Source of the DNA: Vitrella brassicaformis
Taxonomy: Eukaryota; Sar; Vitrellaceae
Direction: 5' to 3'
Length of the DNA stretch: 64,000 nt
NCBI GenBank assembly: GCA_001179505.1
Contig: CDMY01000385.1
Location: 320,735 to 384,734, forward strand
This document shows, piece by piece, positions 18,623 to 28,976 of this stretch; positions within the stretch are counted from its first letter, which is position 1, and every line of letters starts with the position of its first letter. The position numbers and the translations under genes were made by a program. The notes under the pieces were generated by a model. The model had not been told where the DNA came from. It saw nothing but the letters and a program-made list of their open reading frames with translations, and ran no database searches.

Positions 18623-21600
18623 ATGTCGCAGCTGGCGGCGCTGGGCCAGGGCGCTCACGGGCCGGTGCTGCTGAAGTCTGACACCGACCGCTTCCTGCGC
18701 CAGCTCAACGAGGAGGGCAAAGCGCACGGTGAAGGAAGGAGAGATCAAGCACGGATCCACCCATCCATCCATCCATCCATCCATCGTTTGTCATTCTCTG
18801 TGTGTGTTAGATAAGGTGCAGGCGTTGGTCAAGGAGAGCAAGAAGGCCATAGAAGATCTGCAGCTCCTCAAGCAGCGCGGCGCACAGACGAATGAGTTCA
18901 TATCCCAGAGAATCCAAAGCTCAGAGGTCACCACAAACCACCGCAAACAACACGCAAACATGCCTAATGCATGTGTTTGGCTGTTTGTGGATGCATCACT
19001 CACTCACTGCAGGCGCGTCTGGGTCAGATCTTGGAGAGTGCGTCGGCGGTGGCTCAGCAGATCAGCGAGTCCAAGGGTCTGTTCGCCGTGCTATCGCAGC
19101 AGAGGGAGACGCTCGCGGTGCTCATGGAGTCCGTGACGAAACGAGCCATTGAGCGAGGTGAGCTACAATCAATCAATGACAAAGGGGAGAGAGACATCTG
19201 TGTGGTGTGGTGTGTGTTGTTTCATGTGTCGTTGGTGTGGTGTGGTGTGGTGTGCAGAGGGTTGTTTGGATCATCTGCGTCGCAAGCACAACAAGCTGCA
19301 GGACACACTCACGCGCCAACTCGCCACCAACATGCAACTCCACGAACACAAGGTGACCCACACACCCACGACACCACAACACATCGATGGTGGTCCATGT
19401 GTGTGGTGTGTGGTGTGATGGTGGTGGGTTTGTCAGATGATGACGCTCGAGGACCTGCGCGCCCACCACTTGGAGTCGTGTGGGGTCCAGGCCGACACAC
19501 GCATGACTCGAGAGAAGAAGGCCGAGGTCGACAAAGGCACCGCTGCCGTCGACGAGGCCACCCGACAGCTGCAGCAGCAGATCGACCAACTCAAGCAGGA
19601 GGACGAACGCATCACCGAGATGACTGCCAAGGCGAGAACCAGCCTGGCACAGATGGCCGACAAACACAAACGCCTCAAAGGTGAAGGCAACGAGACCACC
19701 TACACACAAAAGAAAAACACCTGACGCACTGCTCTTCTCTTGTACCATCAGATGGCATTGAGAAGGTTCGTGTGCAGAAGGAAAAGAAGCTCAAAGAACG
19801 GGTCGGGTAATGTCACAAATCCTCATTCCCTGCATGTCGTCTGTGTGTCATCCGTCTGTGTGTATGTGTGTGTGTGTGTATGGTGTCAGGAGGAGAGCAA
19901 GGCGGCAATGCTCGAGTCGATCCGTGTGGTGCGTGAGTCCATCGAGGCCAAGCAGCAGCAGCTCAAGGACATGGACGCCAAGACCAAGAAGACATCTGAG
20001 CAGACGCAGAAGATCGAGGGCCAAGTACTCGACGCCAAGTCACGGATACTCATACTCAAAAATCAAATCGACCAGGAACGAAAGAACTGCCAGACTGCAA
20101 AAGAGGTCAGGCAGAGACACCCACAGCCACACGAATGCATCTGTAGATGGATGGATGTGCGTGTCTACTTGTTAGGCTCACGACGCTGCCCGTGCGCATC
20201 TCAAGCAGCTCGAGGCGGACAAGACGGACCATCTCAAGCAACTCGACGAGGCCAAGGCGAAGGTACAGGCATCACACGACAGAACGGGAGAGGGAGGGAG
20301 GGGGAGAGGGAGGGAGGGATGCTGTCCTCATGTCATTTGTGTGTGTGTCAGGTTGCGTCGGAGCAGGAGCGTGCCAATGAGACCTTTCCGCAGCTGCTGG
20401 CAGAGGAGGACAAGAAAGGGGAAGAGCTCACAAAGACGCTCGAATCGGTCAGCTGCCTCCTCAGATTCCCCACACACCCCACCCAGGCCATATCCATTCT
20501 CTCATCTGCAGCAGCAGCGCAAGACCGATGCGGCCCGTGCGAAGGCCGACGCCGCCCGCCAGCGCCTGCAGGAGGCGACGAAGCAGCTGGACGAGCTCAA
20601 CCAAAAGGAAACAGGTGCAAACACACGCAAAACAAATAGCCAGAGAAGGGCCTGTGAGGGCGTCTGCCTTGCGTGGATGTGCAGATGCTGGTGGAGACAT
20701 CATAGGTCAGGTCGAGGCCAAGAAGAAGCGGCTTGAGCAGCTACTGTCGTCATACGAGGAGGGGCAGACACACATGCAGAAACTAAATCAAGGTACCCAC
20801 AGGCCCACAAACACAGCAACGAGGGAGGGCCTTGTGGGTTGCTGACTGATGCAGATTTGGATGGGGTGCGCAAGTGTTTGGTCGAGCGTGAGACGAAGCT
20901 CAAAGAAGCCAAAGCAGCATACCACAAGTAAGAGGGAGTATCCACGCTCACGCAACACATTTATGTGGGTGTACTGTTGCATGTCTGCAGGCAGCGTTCT
21001 GAGAGTGAGGCCGTCGCTCGCCATCTGTCGTCTCTCAAGGCCAAGGCGGCGCAGCAGGAGGCGGCCAAGCGAGACCTGCTGCGCCGATACGAGGAGCGAG
21101 AGGCTGCCGTGCGTGAGCTCGAGGACGGCGAGAAGCGGGTCGAGGAGAGACACAAGGAGAGCAAAGCACAGATAGACGAACAGATCATGTCAGTGGCAGG
21201 GACAGAGGGGGACGAGAGGACATCTGTGGTAGACTCTATGCGTCCGTGTGTGTGTGTGTGTGTGTGTGTGCAGGATGGGTTTGGAGGATCTGCGGAGCGC
21301 GTTGATGCCTGACAACGTGGCCGTGCGTGCTGAGGCACTCGCCAAGCGGACCAAGCAGCAGCGCGAACGCGACATGAGGTATGTCACACACGACGGACAA
21401 TCTCGTCCCTCTCATCCGTCTGCGTGCATCCACATCCACACATGTCGTTGGTGTGTGTAAAGTGAGAGGCGTGCGCGTGATAAGAGGGAGCTCGAGGAGA
21501 TGGAACAAGAGTTCCAACAGCGACTCGAACAGGTAGAAGGATGACCGGCACACAACCAACGACTGGTTATGTGAATGTGTGGCTGTGTGGATATGTGTGT

Positions 21601-22827
21601 GTGTGGCATGAACCCATTTGTCAGCTGCACCTGTCCGCCCGCAATGAGCTAGAGGAGGCCATTCGCAAACTGCATCACAAGAAAGAACAGCTACAGAAAC
21701 AGGTCAGCGCGTGCACACACAAACAGATGATTTGCCAGTCTCACGATCGCCCGACTTTTGTGCTTGCTCCATGCAGAAGCGTGAGCTCGAGGGCAATGCG
21801 TTCAACACCCAGCCAGCAGCAGCCGACCTCAGCCCCGACGACTCGCCCGCCCTCCCTGCTCCCATCGGCCGCCCAGGCTCTCAGGGTGCACCCGCCGCAT
21901 CTGTGGCTGGGTCGGTCAGGAGCGCTCCCAGCAGCAGGGGCGGCCGCACACTCCTCGATCCACAATCGGTGCAGCAGGGGGCCGGGAGCGGCGTGGCGCT
22001 TCAGCCTGTCAGGGGTGTGCTGAGGCTGGGCAAGTCACAGCTCAACCAGGACAACGCGTCCAATGCGTCCCTCATCCAGAAACAGCAGCAGGGGGCAGGT
22101 AGACTAGCAAGAGATGGCTGGCTGGCCAGTCATCCATGTGTGTCGTTTCGTGTGGATGTATGCAGGTGTGCGGGGGGCGAGTGTGCGCGACGAGGCACAG
22201 AAGGGCGACGATGCCGATGAGGAGAGCCCCGCCGCCATGAGCGTCATCTCGCAGAGACTCAAGCGCCACCGATCACACGGCAACCGCAAGCCACCTGCTC
22301 CCACTCCGGCCGCCAACCCCCCCAACCCCAACGCCAAACAGCCCAACATCAGCCCCCAGTCGATCGCCTCGTCCGCACCCAGTCGAGGCAACGCCAAACT
22401 CAAAGCACTCCTGCAGGTCAGTCAGTCTACCACACACACACACACACAGTGGGTGGGTAGGAGGGTGAGTGGATGAATCGGCTTGCTGTTGTCGTGTCAT
22501 GATATCAGGCACGGAAAGAGCCCACTCCCGTCGCCAAGCCACCTGCCAAGCCAGCCACCAAACCAGCCGAGCCGCGGCAGAAACCAAAGGTATGGAGACA
22601 CCAATGCGACACTCATGGACGTGGTGGCATGTTTTCATGTCATCTCTGTCTGTGTCTGTGTGTGTGGGTTGAAGGCGCTCGGGTTCAACATCGGCCGCAA
22701 GGCATCGAGTGTGCCGATCAAGCCGCCCACCAAACAGCAGCAGCAGCAGCAGCCCAAGGCCGCCCCTGCCAAGCACCACCAGAGCAGCACGGCCGCAGAC
22801 GAAGACGACTGGTTCGGAGAACGGTGA
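18623..22827 (+). CDS. Long coiled-coil protein with disordered C-terminus
   Basis: Twenty exons, 898 aa: 18623-18728, 18811-18926, 19013-19157, 19258-19352, 19437-19680, 19752-19801, 19890-20105, 20176-20262, 20352-20447, 20512-20614, 20685-20792, 20855-20927, 20991-21188, 21274-21378, 21463-21532, 21625-21702, 21777-22098, 22166-22416, 22509-22589, 22675-22827. The donor of exon 6 is the least certain. Residues from about 35 to 630 are nearly continuous heptads rich in Gln, Glu, Lys and Ala (LKQLEADKTDHLKQLDEAK and similar). The last quarter is Ser/Pro/Ala-rich with basic patches (QRLKRHRSHGNRK), a poly-Gln stretch, and ends EDDWFGER. No family recognised; composition suggests a cytoskeletal, centrosomal or flagellar scaffold. 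The final ACG|GTGAGC could also be a donor, in which case the true C-terminus differs. Confidence 0.75.
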
Positions 22828-23619
22828 GCGCCCATCTACACACACACACAGAAGAGCGTGGCCGCCTGTCTGACGATCGCAAGTGCACACATTCATCAGT
22901 GCTGCATGTGTGCGACAAGCAGTGCAAGACCCCAAATCGTCCGTGTGTGTTTGTGACTGATGCATTGCATGTATGAGGAGAATCTCAGACTTGTCCACAC
23001 ATCGCTCAATCTGTTTGGTTTTCTATTGTACATTGATGTGAAAGTGAAGGGTTCTGTCTGTCCGTCTGCACGCAAAAGAGGCTCACCATCCACCATACCC
23101 ATCCATTTGTCACATCGATGTGTCCATCCATCCATCCATCTGTCTGTCCTCCTCGATCTCGCCAAAGCAGAAAGGGAAAAATAGGCAGCTCACGGCCCGT
23201 GATACACGTACGCACACAGATCGATAGGAAGGAAGGAAGAACACTCAATTGCACACATACGTACCCACATGCAGAAAGTAGCCCCACCCACTGCAGCCAG
23301 GCATGAGAGCAAGAGAGCAAATCTGAAAAGAGCGACCTGTGTGATGCACACAGCACATCACTGCAGAAACTGCACTGCACGCATTCGTTGAAAGCCTCGA
23401 TCACACCCATCCATCCATCCCCCCCATCGCCATCCACCACACCGAGAGAGACAGGGCGGATGTTCACGTACGTGTCACATCCCCCTCCTTATCATTAGCT
23501 CTCTCACACCCACCACACACCACCCATCCACCCAGCCGCATACCAAACCACTCTCACACACACCATTCCCGCACACACTCTCCTTTGGGTCTGTGTCCTC
23601 GTGTCGTTATCGTGTCGTG
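22828..23619. other. Convergent spacer
   Basis: Contains CATC arrays (23131-23142 and 23405-23420) and other short repeats. No coding exon supported. Confidence 0.45.
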
Positions 23620-24282
23620 TCACTGGATGGTCTCCACCCAATATCCGCCCGTCACGGTCTCTCCCGTCTCCTCGTCCACCTTTCCGCCCATCATCCTCGC
23701 CTTGAGCCCCATGGCCGCCAAATCAGCCACCCACTTGGCCTCGGCCAAAGCCACAGAAGTGCCGAAGAACATATACACAGGGATGAGGTGCCCTGTGGGA
23801 ATGTCCTCAAACGATATCAGCTTTCCGACGGTCTCGGAATGCAGGCGGGTGCGAGGGGCTGAGAAAGGCGGATATGAGGACATCAGCCAGGGGTCACCGA
23901 TGACGGCAACCGGCAGCGGCACAAGAGGATACTGCGATGGCGGCGGCGACACGAACGAATGCTGCAGAGCCGCATGCATGGCGCCATGGTTGTCAACAGG
24001 AACTTCGAGCAGCGGGGGGACGGTCGGCGGCGCGGTGACATCGACGGGAGTGCTGTTGCCCGTTTCCACGGTGGGCACTCTCGTGCTGTCCCGAGCCACC
24101 TCCTTCACCCCCACTGCCGTGTCCTCAGCGCGGCGCCCAGAGGGATTCTTCCCGTCTTTCGCGGGTTTGCGGGCCTGGCTGTGGCGCTGCTGCGGTCCGG
24201 TGGTCTTGCCAGGGGCGGGGATGAAGGGGCGGGGGTGCAGCTGGGTGTCGTAAGTCGACGAAAGCTTCGACAGCTTCGACAT
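23620..24282 (-). CDS. Unknown single-exon protein
   Basis: Single exon, 220 aa from the ATG at 24282 (MSKLSKLSSTYDTQLHPRPF) to a stop at 23620. The frame is open upstream to 24441, but that longer start would run the coding region up to the shared promoter octamer at 24433-24440, so I prefer 24282. The N-terminal half is Pro/Ser/Thr-rich and probably disordered. The C-terminal 80 residues look folded: GKLISFEDIPTGHLIPVYMF, FGTSVALAEAKWVADLAAMG, ending GYWVETIQ. I do not recognise the family. Confidence 0.6.
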   Translation of the reverse strand: MSKLSKLSSTYDTQLHPRPFIPAPGKTTGPQQRHSQARKPAKDGKNPSGRRAEDTAVGVKEVARDSTRVPTVETGNSTPVDVTAPPTVPPLLEVPVDNHGAMHAALQHSFVSPPPSQYPLVPLPVAVIGDPWLMSSYPPFSAPRTRLHSETVGKLISFEDIPTGHLIPVYMFFGTSVALAEAKWVADLAAMGLKARMMGGKVDEETGETVTGGYWVETIQ

Positions 24283-24432
24283 GGCGATAAGCAGAAGGGG
24301 GTGGGGTGGGGGTCGGCAATAGAACGTCGCGGTCTCTGCAAAGACGCTTCCTCTGATGAGGCGGAACGCTTTCGAAGGGAAATAAGCGAACTTCGAAGCG
24401 CAGGCGAGACAATCTCGATCCGGCTTACTACT

Positions 24433-24440
24433 AGCTCGCA
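24433..24440 (-). promoter_or_regulatory. Shared octamer AGCTCGCA in divergent spacer
   Basis: In the 199-bp spacer between the unknown minus-strand gene and the dehydratase, 42 bp upstream of the latter's ATG. The spacer also has a TTCGAAG direct repeat (around 24371 and 24389). Confidence 0.5.
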
Positions 24441-24481
24441 CCCTCCCAGATTCCCCGACGACAGAGCAAAGAGGTGTGCGG

Positions 24482-24808
24482 ATGGCATGCAGCGGCCAGG
24501 TGTTATCTGAGGCGGAGATCCAGGAAAAGCTCAGCGGTCTGGAAGGCTGGCAGATCAGTGCTGAGGGGCGCCTCTCCCGGCGCTATGACTGGCCCAAGAA
24601 GAAGAAGGACTCATTCGCGAGGGCCAAGGCATTCATCGACAAAGTCAGCGAGGTGGCGGAGGGCAGAAACCATCATCCAGAGCTGCACTTTGGGTGGGGC
24701 TATGCTGTCATGGAGTTCTACACCCACACGGTCAATGGCATCACCTCGACTGACTTCGAGATGGCAATTTTAGTGGAGAGCGAGACGAAAGACCTGCAGG
24801 CCAAGTGA
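24482..24808 (+). CDS. Pterin-4a-carbinolamine dehydratase (PCD/DCoH)
   Basis: Single exon, 108 aa, the usual size of the family. It dehydrates 4a-hydroxytetrahydrobiopterin so that the pterin cofactor can be recycled. The signature EGRNHHPELHFGWGYAVMEF (about residues 59-78) holds the paired catalytic histidines and the conserved Pro. It is followed by a TH-(x)-GIT segment and a conserved Asp (STDFEMA). LSGLEGWQISAEGRLSRRYD near the N-terminus is the typical L..L.GW..... start. I chose the ATG at 24482 (MACSGQVLS); a GTG two codons upstream is less likely. No introns, unlike most neighbours. Confidence 0.92.
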   Translation: MACSGQVLSEAEIQEKLSGLEGWQISAEGRLSRRYDWPKKKKDSFARAKAFIDKVSEVAEGRNHHPELHFGWGYAVMEFYTHTVNGITSTDFEMAILVESETKDLQAK

Positions 24809-25859
24809 CTGCTTCCATCGTGAAGCTATCGCCCTCTCGACGAGTCAGTGAGCCAGTGTGGAGTAGTCATAGGAGCACAGTGGCTGCCTGCACTCCATGA
24901 CCACCTCCACGCACAGCAAGGAGAGGCACAAGAACAGACACAGAGAGCTGAGGAGGCATGCATCGACGTCGTGTCGTCTTGTTCGGCTCTGCTTCCTGGA
25001 GATGCGGCATGTCAGGCACATCGGTAGTGCAGCCTCTTCGGGTGCGCTGCTCGTGTGCCCGAGATGGACGACCACCAGAAGACAGAACATGAGACCAGAT
25101 GACAGCAGACAGAACAAGAGAGAAGAGCAGGGCAAGGAGGGAAACAAGTGCGATAGACAGGCAAGGCGCAAACAGCCTACAGTGCCAGCAACAGTTGCTG
25201 TGCCTTGGACTATGTCATACCGAGCCATACTGACGTCCCGTCCGTTACAATACGTGCTTATCTCTCCAGAAGCCCCTCACAGAAGCACCGCAATAAACCA
25301 AAACACGTCTGTATGCCTGTGTCCTCGAAACCTGGGTATGTCGACGTATGTATGCAAGGTCCGCAGAGCCATTCACGACACGAAGGCCCCATCACCCGGC
25401 CGGCCGGAATCGAAAACAGCGATTCTCGGTGCGTACGTACGTATGTGGGAAGGATCAATGGGTCGATGCATCCATATACTTGGCAGGCACTAGGTATGAA
25501 ATCACTCCACATGCAACGACGTCACGTCCATTCGTGTGACCCAGACGGGTGACCGACCGACCGACCGACCGACTGACCGGCCGTCCGCCCGTCCGTCAAA
25601 AAGTGGTCAGTTGGATGCATCTATGGAACACGACACGTGAACAAATTGGCTGACTGTCATGTCGTCCTGTATCAATCACCCAAACAAACCATGCGCACAT
25701 CACATGCTCGAAGGGGATGAACGCCCTCACATCACAGGCAGGGCAGGACCAATCTGCTCGCCTGACTCACCATCCATCCATCCATCCATTACTCACAGCA
25801 CGCTGTTATGTTACCACCAACTCACGCACCGCACCCATCACAGACATGAATATGCGGGT
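24809..25859. other. Convergent spacer with GACC array
   Basis: Carries a (GACC)n array at 25551-25573 and CATC repeats at 25772-25790. No exon supported. Confidence 0.45.
25551..25573. repeat. (GACC)n tetranucleotide array
   Basis: About six units of GACC, continuing imperfectly as GACTGACCGG. Simple satellite in a convergent spacer. Confidence 0.8.
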
Positions 25860-28448
25860 TCAGTGCTGCCCAAAATACTGCCCATAGTGCTGGCCGTAGT
25901 GCTGGCCATAAGGCTGCCCATGCCCATAGTGCTGCTGCTGCTGCTGCTGCTGATGGCGTTGATAGTGTTGTTGGGGGGTGCCCGTTTGCAGGGGGGCCGC
26001 CTGGTGCTGCTGGTGCTGGTGTTGATGCTGCTGCTGGTGTTGGGTGAAAGGATGCGGTGGAAGGGCTTGAGGCGAAGGCCCAACGTAGCCGCCCTCCATC
26101 AGTGGATACGGCGGGAAGAAGGGCGCACTCTGCTCAGCCGCAGGTGGGGGGTGGGGGAAGGGTTGCTGCGTGCCGCCCCCCTCGTAGCTCGGTGGCGGTG
26201 TTGCTTGGGCCTGTGCCTGGCTGGCGGATGGGGAGAGGGACGCAGGTGTGGTGCCGGCCTCCACGGCCGCGTTTAGGTACTGCTCCTCTCCCTTCTTGAC
26301 GGTGACCTTGAGTCTCTTGCCGCCGACGCTGAAGCCGTTCATGGTCTTGATGGCCGCACGCGCACCGTCAGGATGGTCATAACACACAAACCTGTCGGAC
26401 AGGGGTGGGAAGAGAGGACCGACAAAGCACAGAGTGAATCCAGGGCCGCAATTAATGTTGTTGCCAGGGTGGAGCTGTGGGTACTGGTGCCCACCCGTAT
26501 CCTCTGCTGCGCCCTGAGTCTTTGTCAGTCTGCACACGCGCAGAGATCACGCGACCGAATGACTTGAAATGCTGACAGACAGACAAACAGACAAACAGAC
26601 AAACAGACGAACACGCAATCAGCCGACGACACACACAGCGATGCATGGTGTGGACGCAATTCCCACCGTGAAGAGGTCGTAGTCGCGCCATTCGTTTGGC
26701 AGGTGGAAGACGAAGAGGTTGGCGCCCAGCGGCCCATGCGCCCCCATCGGTAGTTCCGCCTCAGACGACCCAACGCTCGGCGGCCGGTCGCTGGTGCTGT
26801 CGTCGCCCGTGACGTAAGGTGGGCTCTGCGCGTCAAAGTCCGCCGGCCGGTCCCACTGGGACATGCGAGACAGGGTGTTGAAGTAATACGGCACACCTGA
26901 AACGAACGAACGGAGGCACAAGATACATGCATCTCTTCCGTCTAGGTGCTCTCTCTCTCTCTGGGCTGTGTGTGTACCTTCTGATGTTTCGTATCTGATC
27001 CAGAGGGGGGGCCGCCCCTCGGGGGCGGATGGCTGCCCCAGGAGCTCGGAGGGGACGTCGCTGCCGTAGGGAGGGGGCGGGTACACCACTGGGTAGGACG
27101 GCGACGCCTCCTCTGCATCGACACACCAACACACGGACATCACATATATACATACATCACTATCAATAAGTGGGGTGTCACTCACTGCTGGCCATTCATT
27201 CCTGTTGTGGACTGGACTAACCTGCCTCCTGCTCTTCTAAGACGAGCATCTGCTGCTGACGGCCACCTGCCTGCCCTGTGGGCTCGTCTGCGGGCTGCGT
27301 CAATGGCTGCTCCGCCTCGCCTTCCGAGACGGTCGGGACGAACTGGGCGCGACGGATGGACTGCGCATAACGGACCTCGACTGGCTGGGAGGCGCCTGCA
27401 CACACACACGAGTGAGGACCCGTGAGCAACAACCGCGTGGTTCTGACTTCATGAGTCGCGACGGTAGGCTGACCTCTGAATGTCTGTCTGCCGTCCAGGT
27501 TTGTGATGGCGGCGTGGGCCTCGTCGGCGTGTCTGTACTCCACAAACGCCCACCCTGCGGACGGACACCACACCACACCACACCACACAAAGCACACAAA
27601 GCTTCACACCAAGCCAAGAGACCTCTGTCTGTCTGCCTACTTCTGTCTGTGCTGTGAGCCTCGCTCGTGTTCGTGTCGTGTGGTGTGGTCCACACCTCCC
27701 TCACCTCTCTCGCCTCCGTGTTCGTCGTGCATGTAGAAGAGGGAGTCGACAGTGCCGTACCGACGACACACACCCATCAGATCGCGGTTGCGGATGCCGC
27801 TCGGAATGTGACCTTCGGGAGGGACCAGCAACGGAAGAAGAACGCCGAAATGACTCACTACTCCCACATCAAGATGTGCGCCTTCTCCTACCGATGAAGA
27901 GCTTTTTCTGCGCTAGGTCGTCATCCGTTGGCTCCGCAGTCGGGTCCGCCTGGCGCCTGGCACCTCCGGGGTCTCTCCTCTCCTGCTCGTCCGCTGTGAA
28001 GAGCGGGACCGATGCGGCCCGTGCTGGCGCAGACACGTCGGCCGTGTCGACCTCATGGCTGCCGCCGGGGTCAGAGTAGGTCAGTGAGGCGTGCCGCTCG
28101 GTCCTGTGTTGGGTGGGAAGGGGCGGCAGTTCCATCCGCTGCCGGGCATGGTGCTGGTGCACTGCAGGTGGACTGCCCGGCGGGGGCCTGACCCAGCTGA
28201 TATCCAGCGTGTGGTCAACGACGACAAACTACCCACAAAGAGCAGGGAGGGAATGAGAGAGGCAATCTGCCTGCCGCGTCGTGTGCGTTGATTGACAGTG
28301 TGCGGGATGAATTGCTCACTGAGCCGCCGTATTGGTCGTCAGGCAGGACGGATGGTGAGAACGGTGAAGGGCTGCCGCTGTCTGACAGAGCTCCTCGCCC
28401 GTCAGGCATGGCAGCATCGCACCTGCTGCTGGAACTCGACGACTGCAT
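25860..28448 (-). CDS. CELF/Bruno-like RNA-binding protein, RRM-WW-RRM
   Basis: Nine exons: 28320-28448, 27892-28228, 27705-27812, 27474-27554, 27222-27395, 26978-27112, 26667-26896, 26495-26571, 25860-26391; 600 aa. The first RRM (about 150-225) has RNP2-like KKLFIGHIPSG and RNP1-like [16 protein letters not shown] domain follows (about 311-339: [20 protein letters not shown] then SQWDRP). The second RRM (about 381-455) has [18 protein letters not shown], then [20 protein letters not shown], then [20 protein letters not shown] and GKRLKV, very close to CELF RRM3. The C-terminal 140 residues are Gln/His/Pro-rich, ending in tandem YGQH repeats. CELF proteins bind UG-rich RNA and control splicing and mRNA decay. 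The WW domain between RRMs resembles the FCA arrangement of plants. It is head-to-head with DCP2. Confidence 0.87.
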
Positions 28449-28976
28449 AAAGCGATAGATGACAGATCCAAGCGAGAAACCATTCTCTGCCTCTATTGCA
28501 AGTCCTGCGGCTCACGTGAAGCTGGCTGCAAGCGAAAGATGAGGCCGCAGGACTTTTCCGCCGAAAACGAAAGGCGATCCTAGCTTGCGAGCTGTTGAAG
28601 GGATGGCAAAGCAGCCAAACAGCCTGTTTCAACGTGCGCCTCAGTAACTCGGTGACCGGCATCACAAACACCTGACGCGGAGGTTTCCCGGCGCTGATCA
28701 TCGGCTCGTCTCCCCCCGTGTGGAGGGAGCAACAAGCCGACAACACGGGAGGCCTTGACTCAGCGAGACTCGAGTACTCTTCTACCGTACTTCGACAAGC
28801 AATCATATTTGTTCACACGGCTCTAGAGGCGCCTATCCGCCACCAGCCGGCAGCTTCCGGAGCTCTGTTTGACGCGGCTTCAGGCCAGGCAGCCCGTTTC
28901 GACTGATCGCAGCATCGCCTGCTGTGTGTCGGCGTGTCTGAGTGTGTGAGAGTGAGAGTGTTTGACGGCTCACGGC
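28449..28976. other. Divergent promoter spacer (CELF-like / DCP2)
   Basis: 528 bp between start codons. It holds the shared octamer at 28586-28593, is free of long simple repeats, and has no exon supported. Confidence 0.45.
28586..28593 (+). promoter_or_regulatory. Shared octamer TGCGAGCT in divergent spacer
   Basis: In context AGCTTGCGAGCTG, so a partial second AGCT flanks it. 138 bp from the CELF-like start and 384 bp from the DCP2 start. Confidence 0.5.

Noticed and set aside
24282-24441. Longer N-terminus for the unknown minus-strand gene
   Set aside because: It would place the shared promoter octamer at the edge of coding sequence and leave almost no promoter for the divergent gene; the downstream ATG is preferred.
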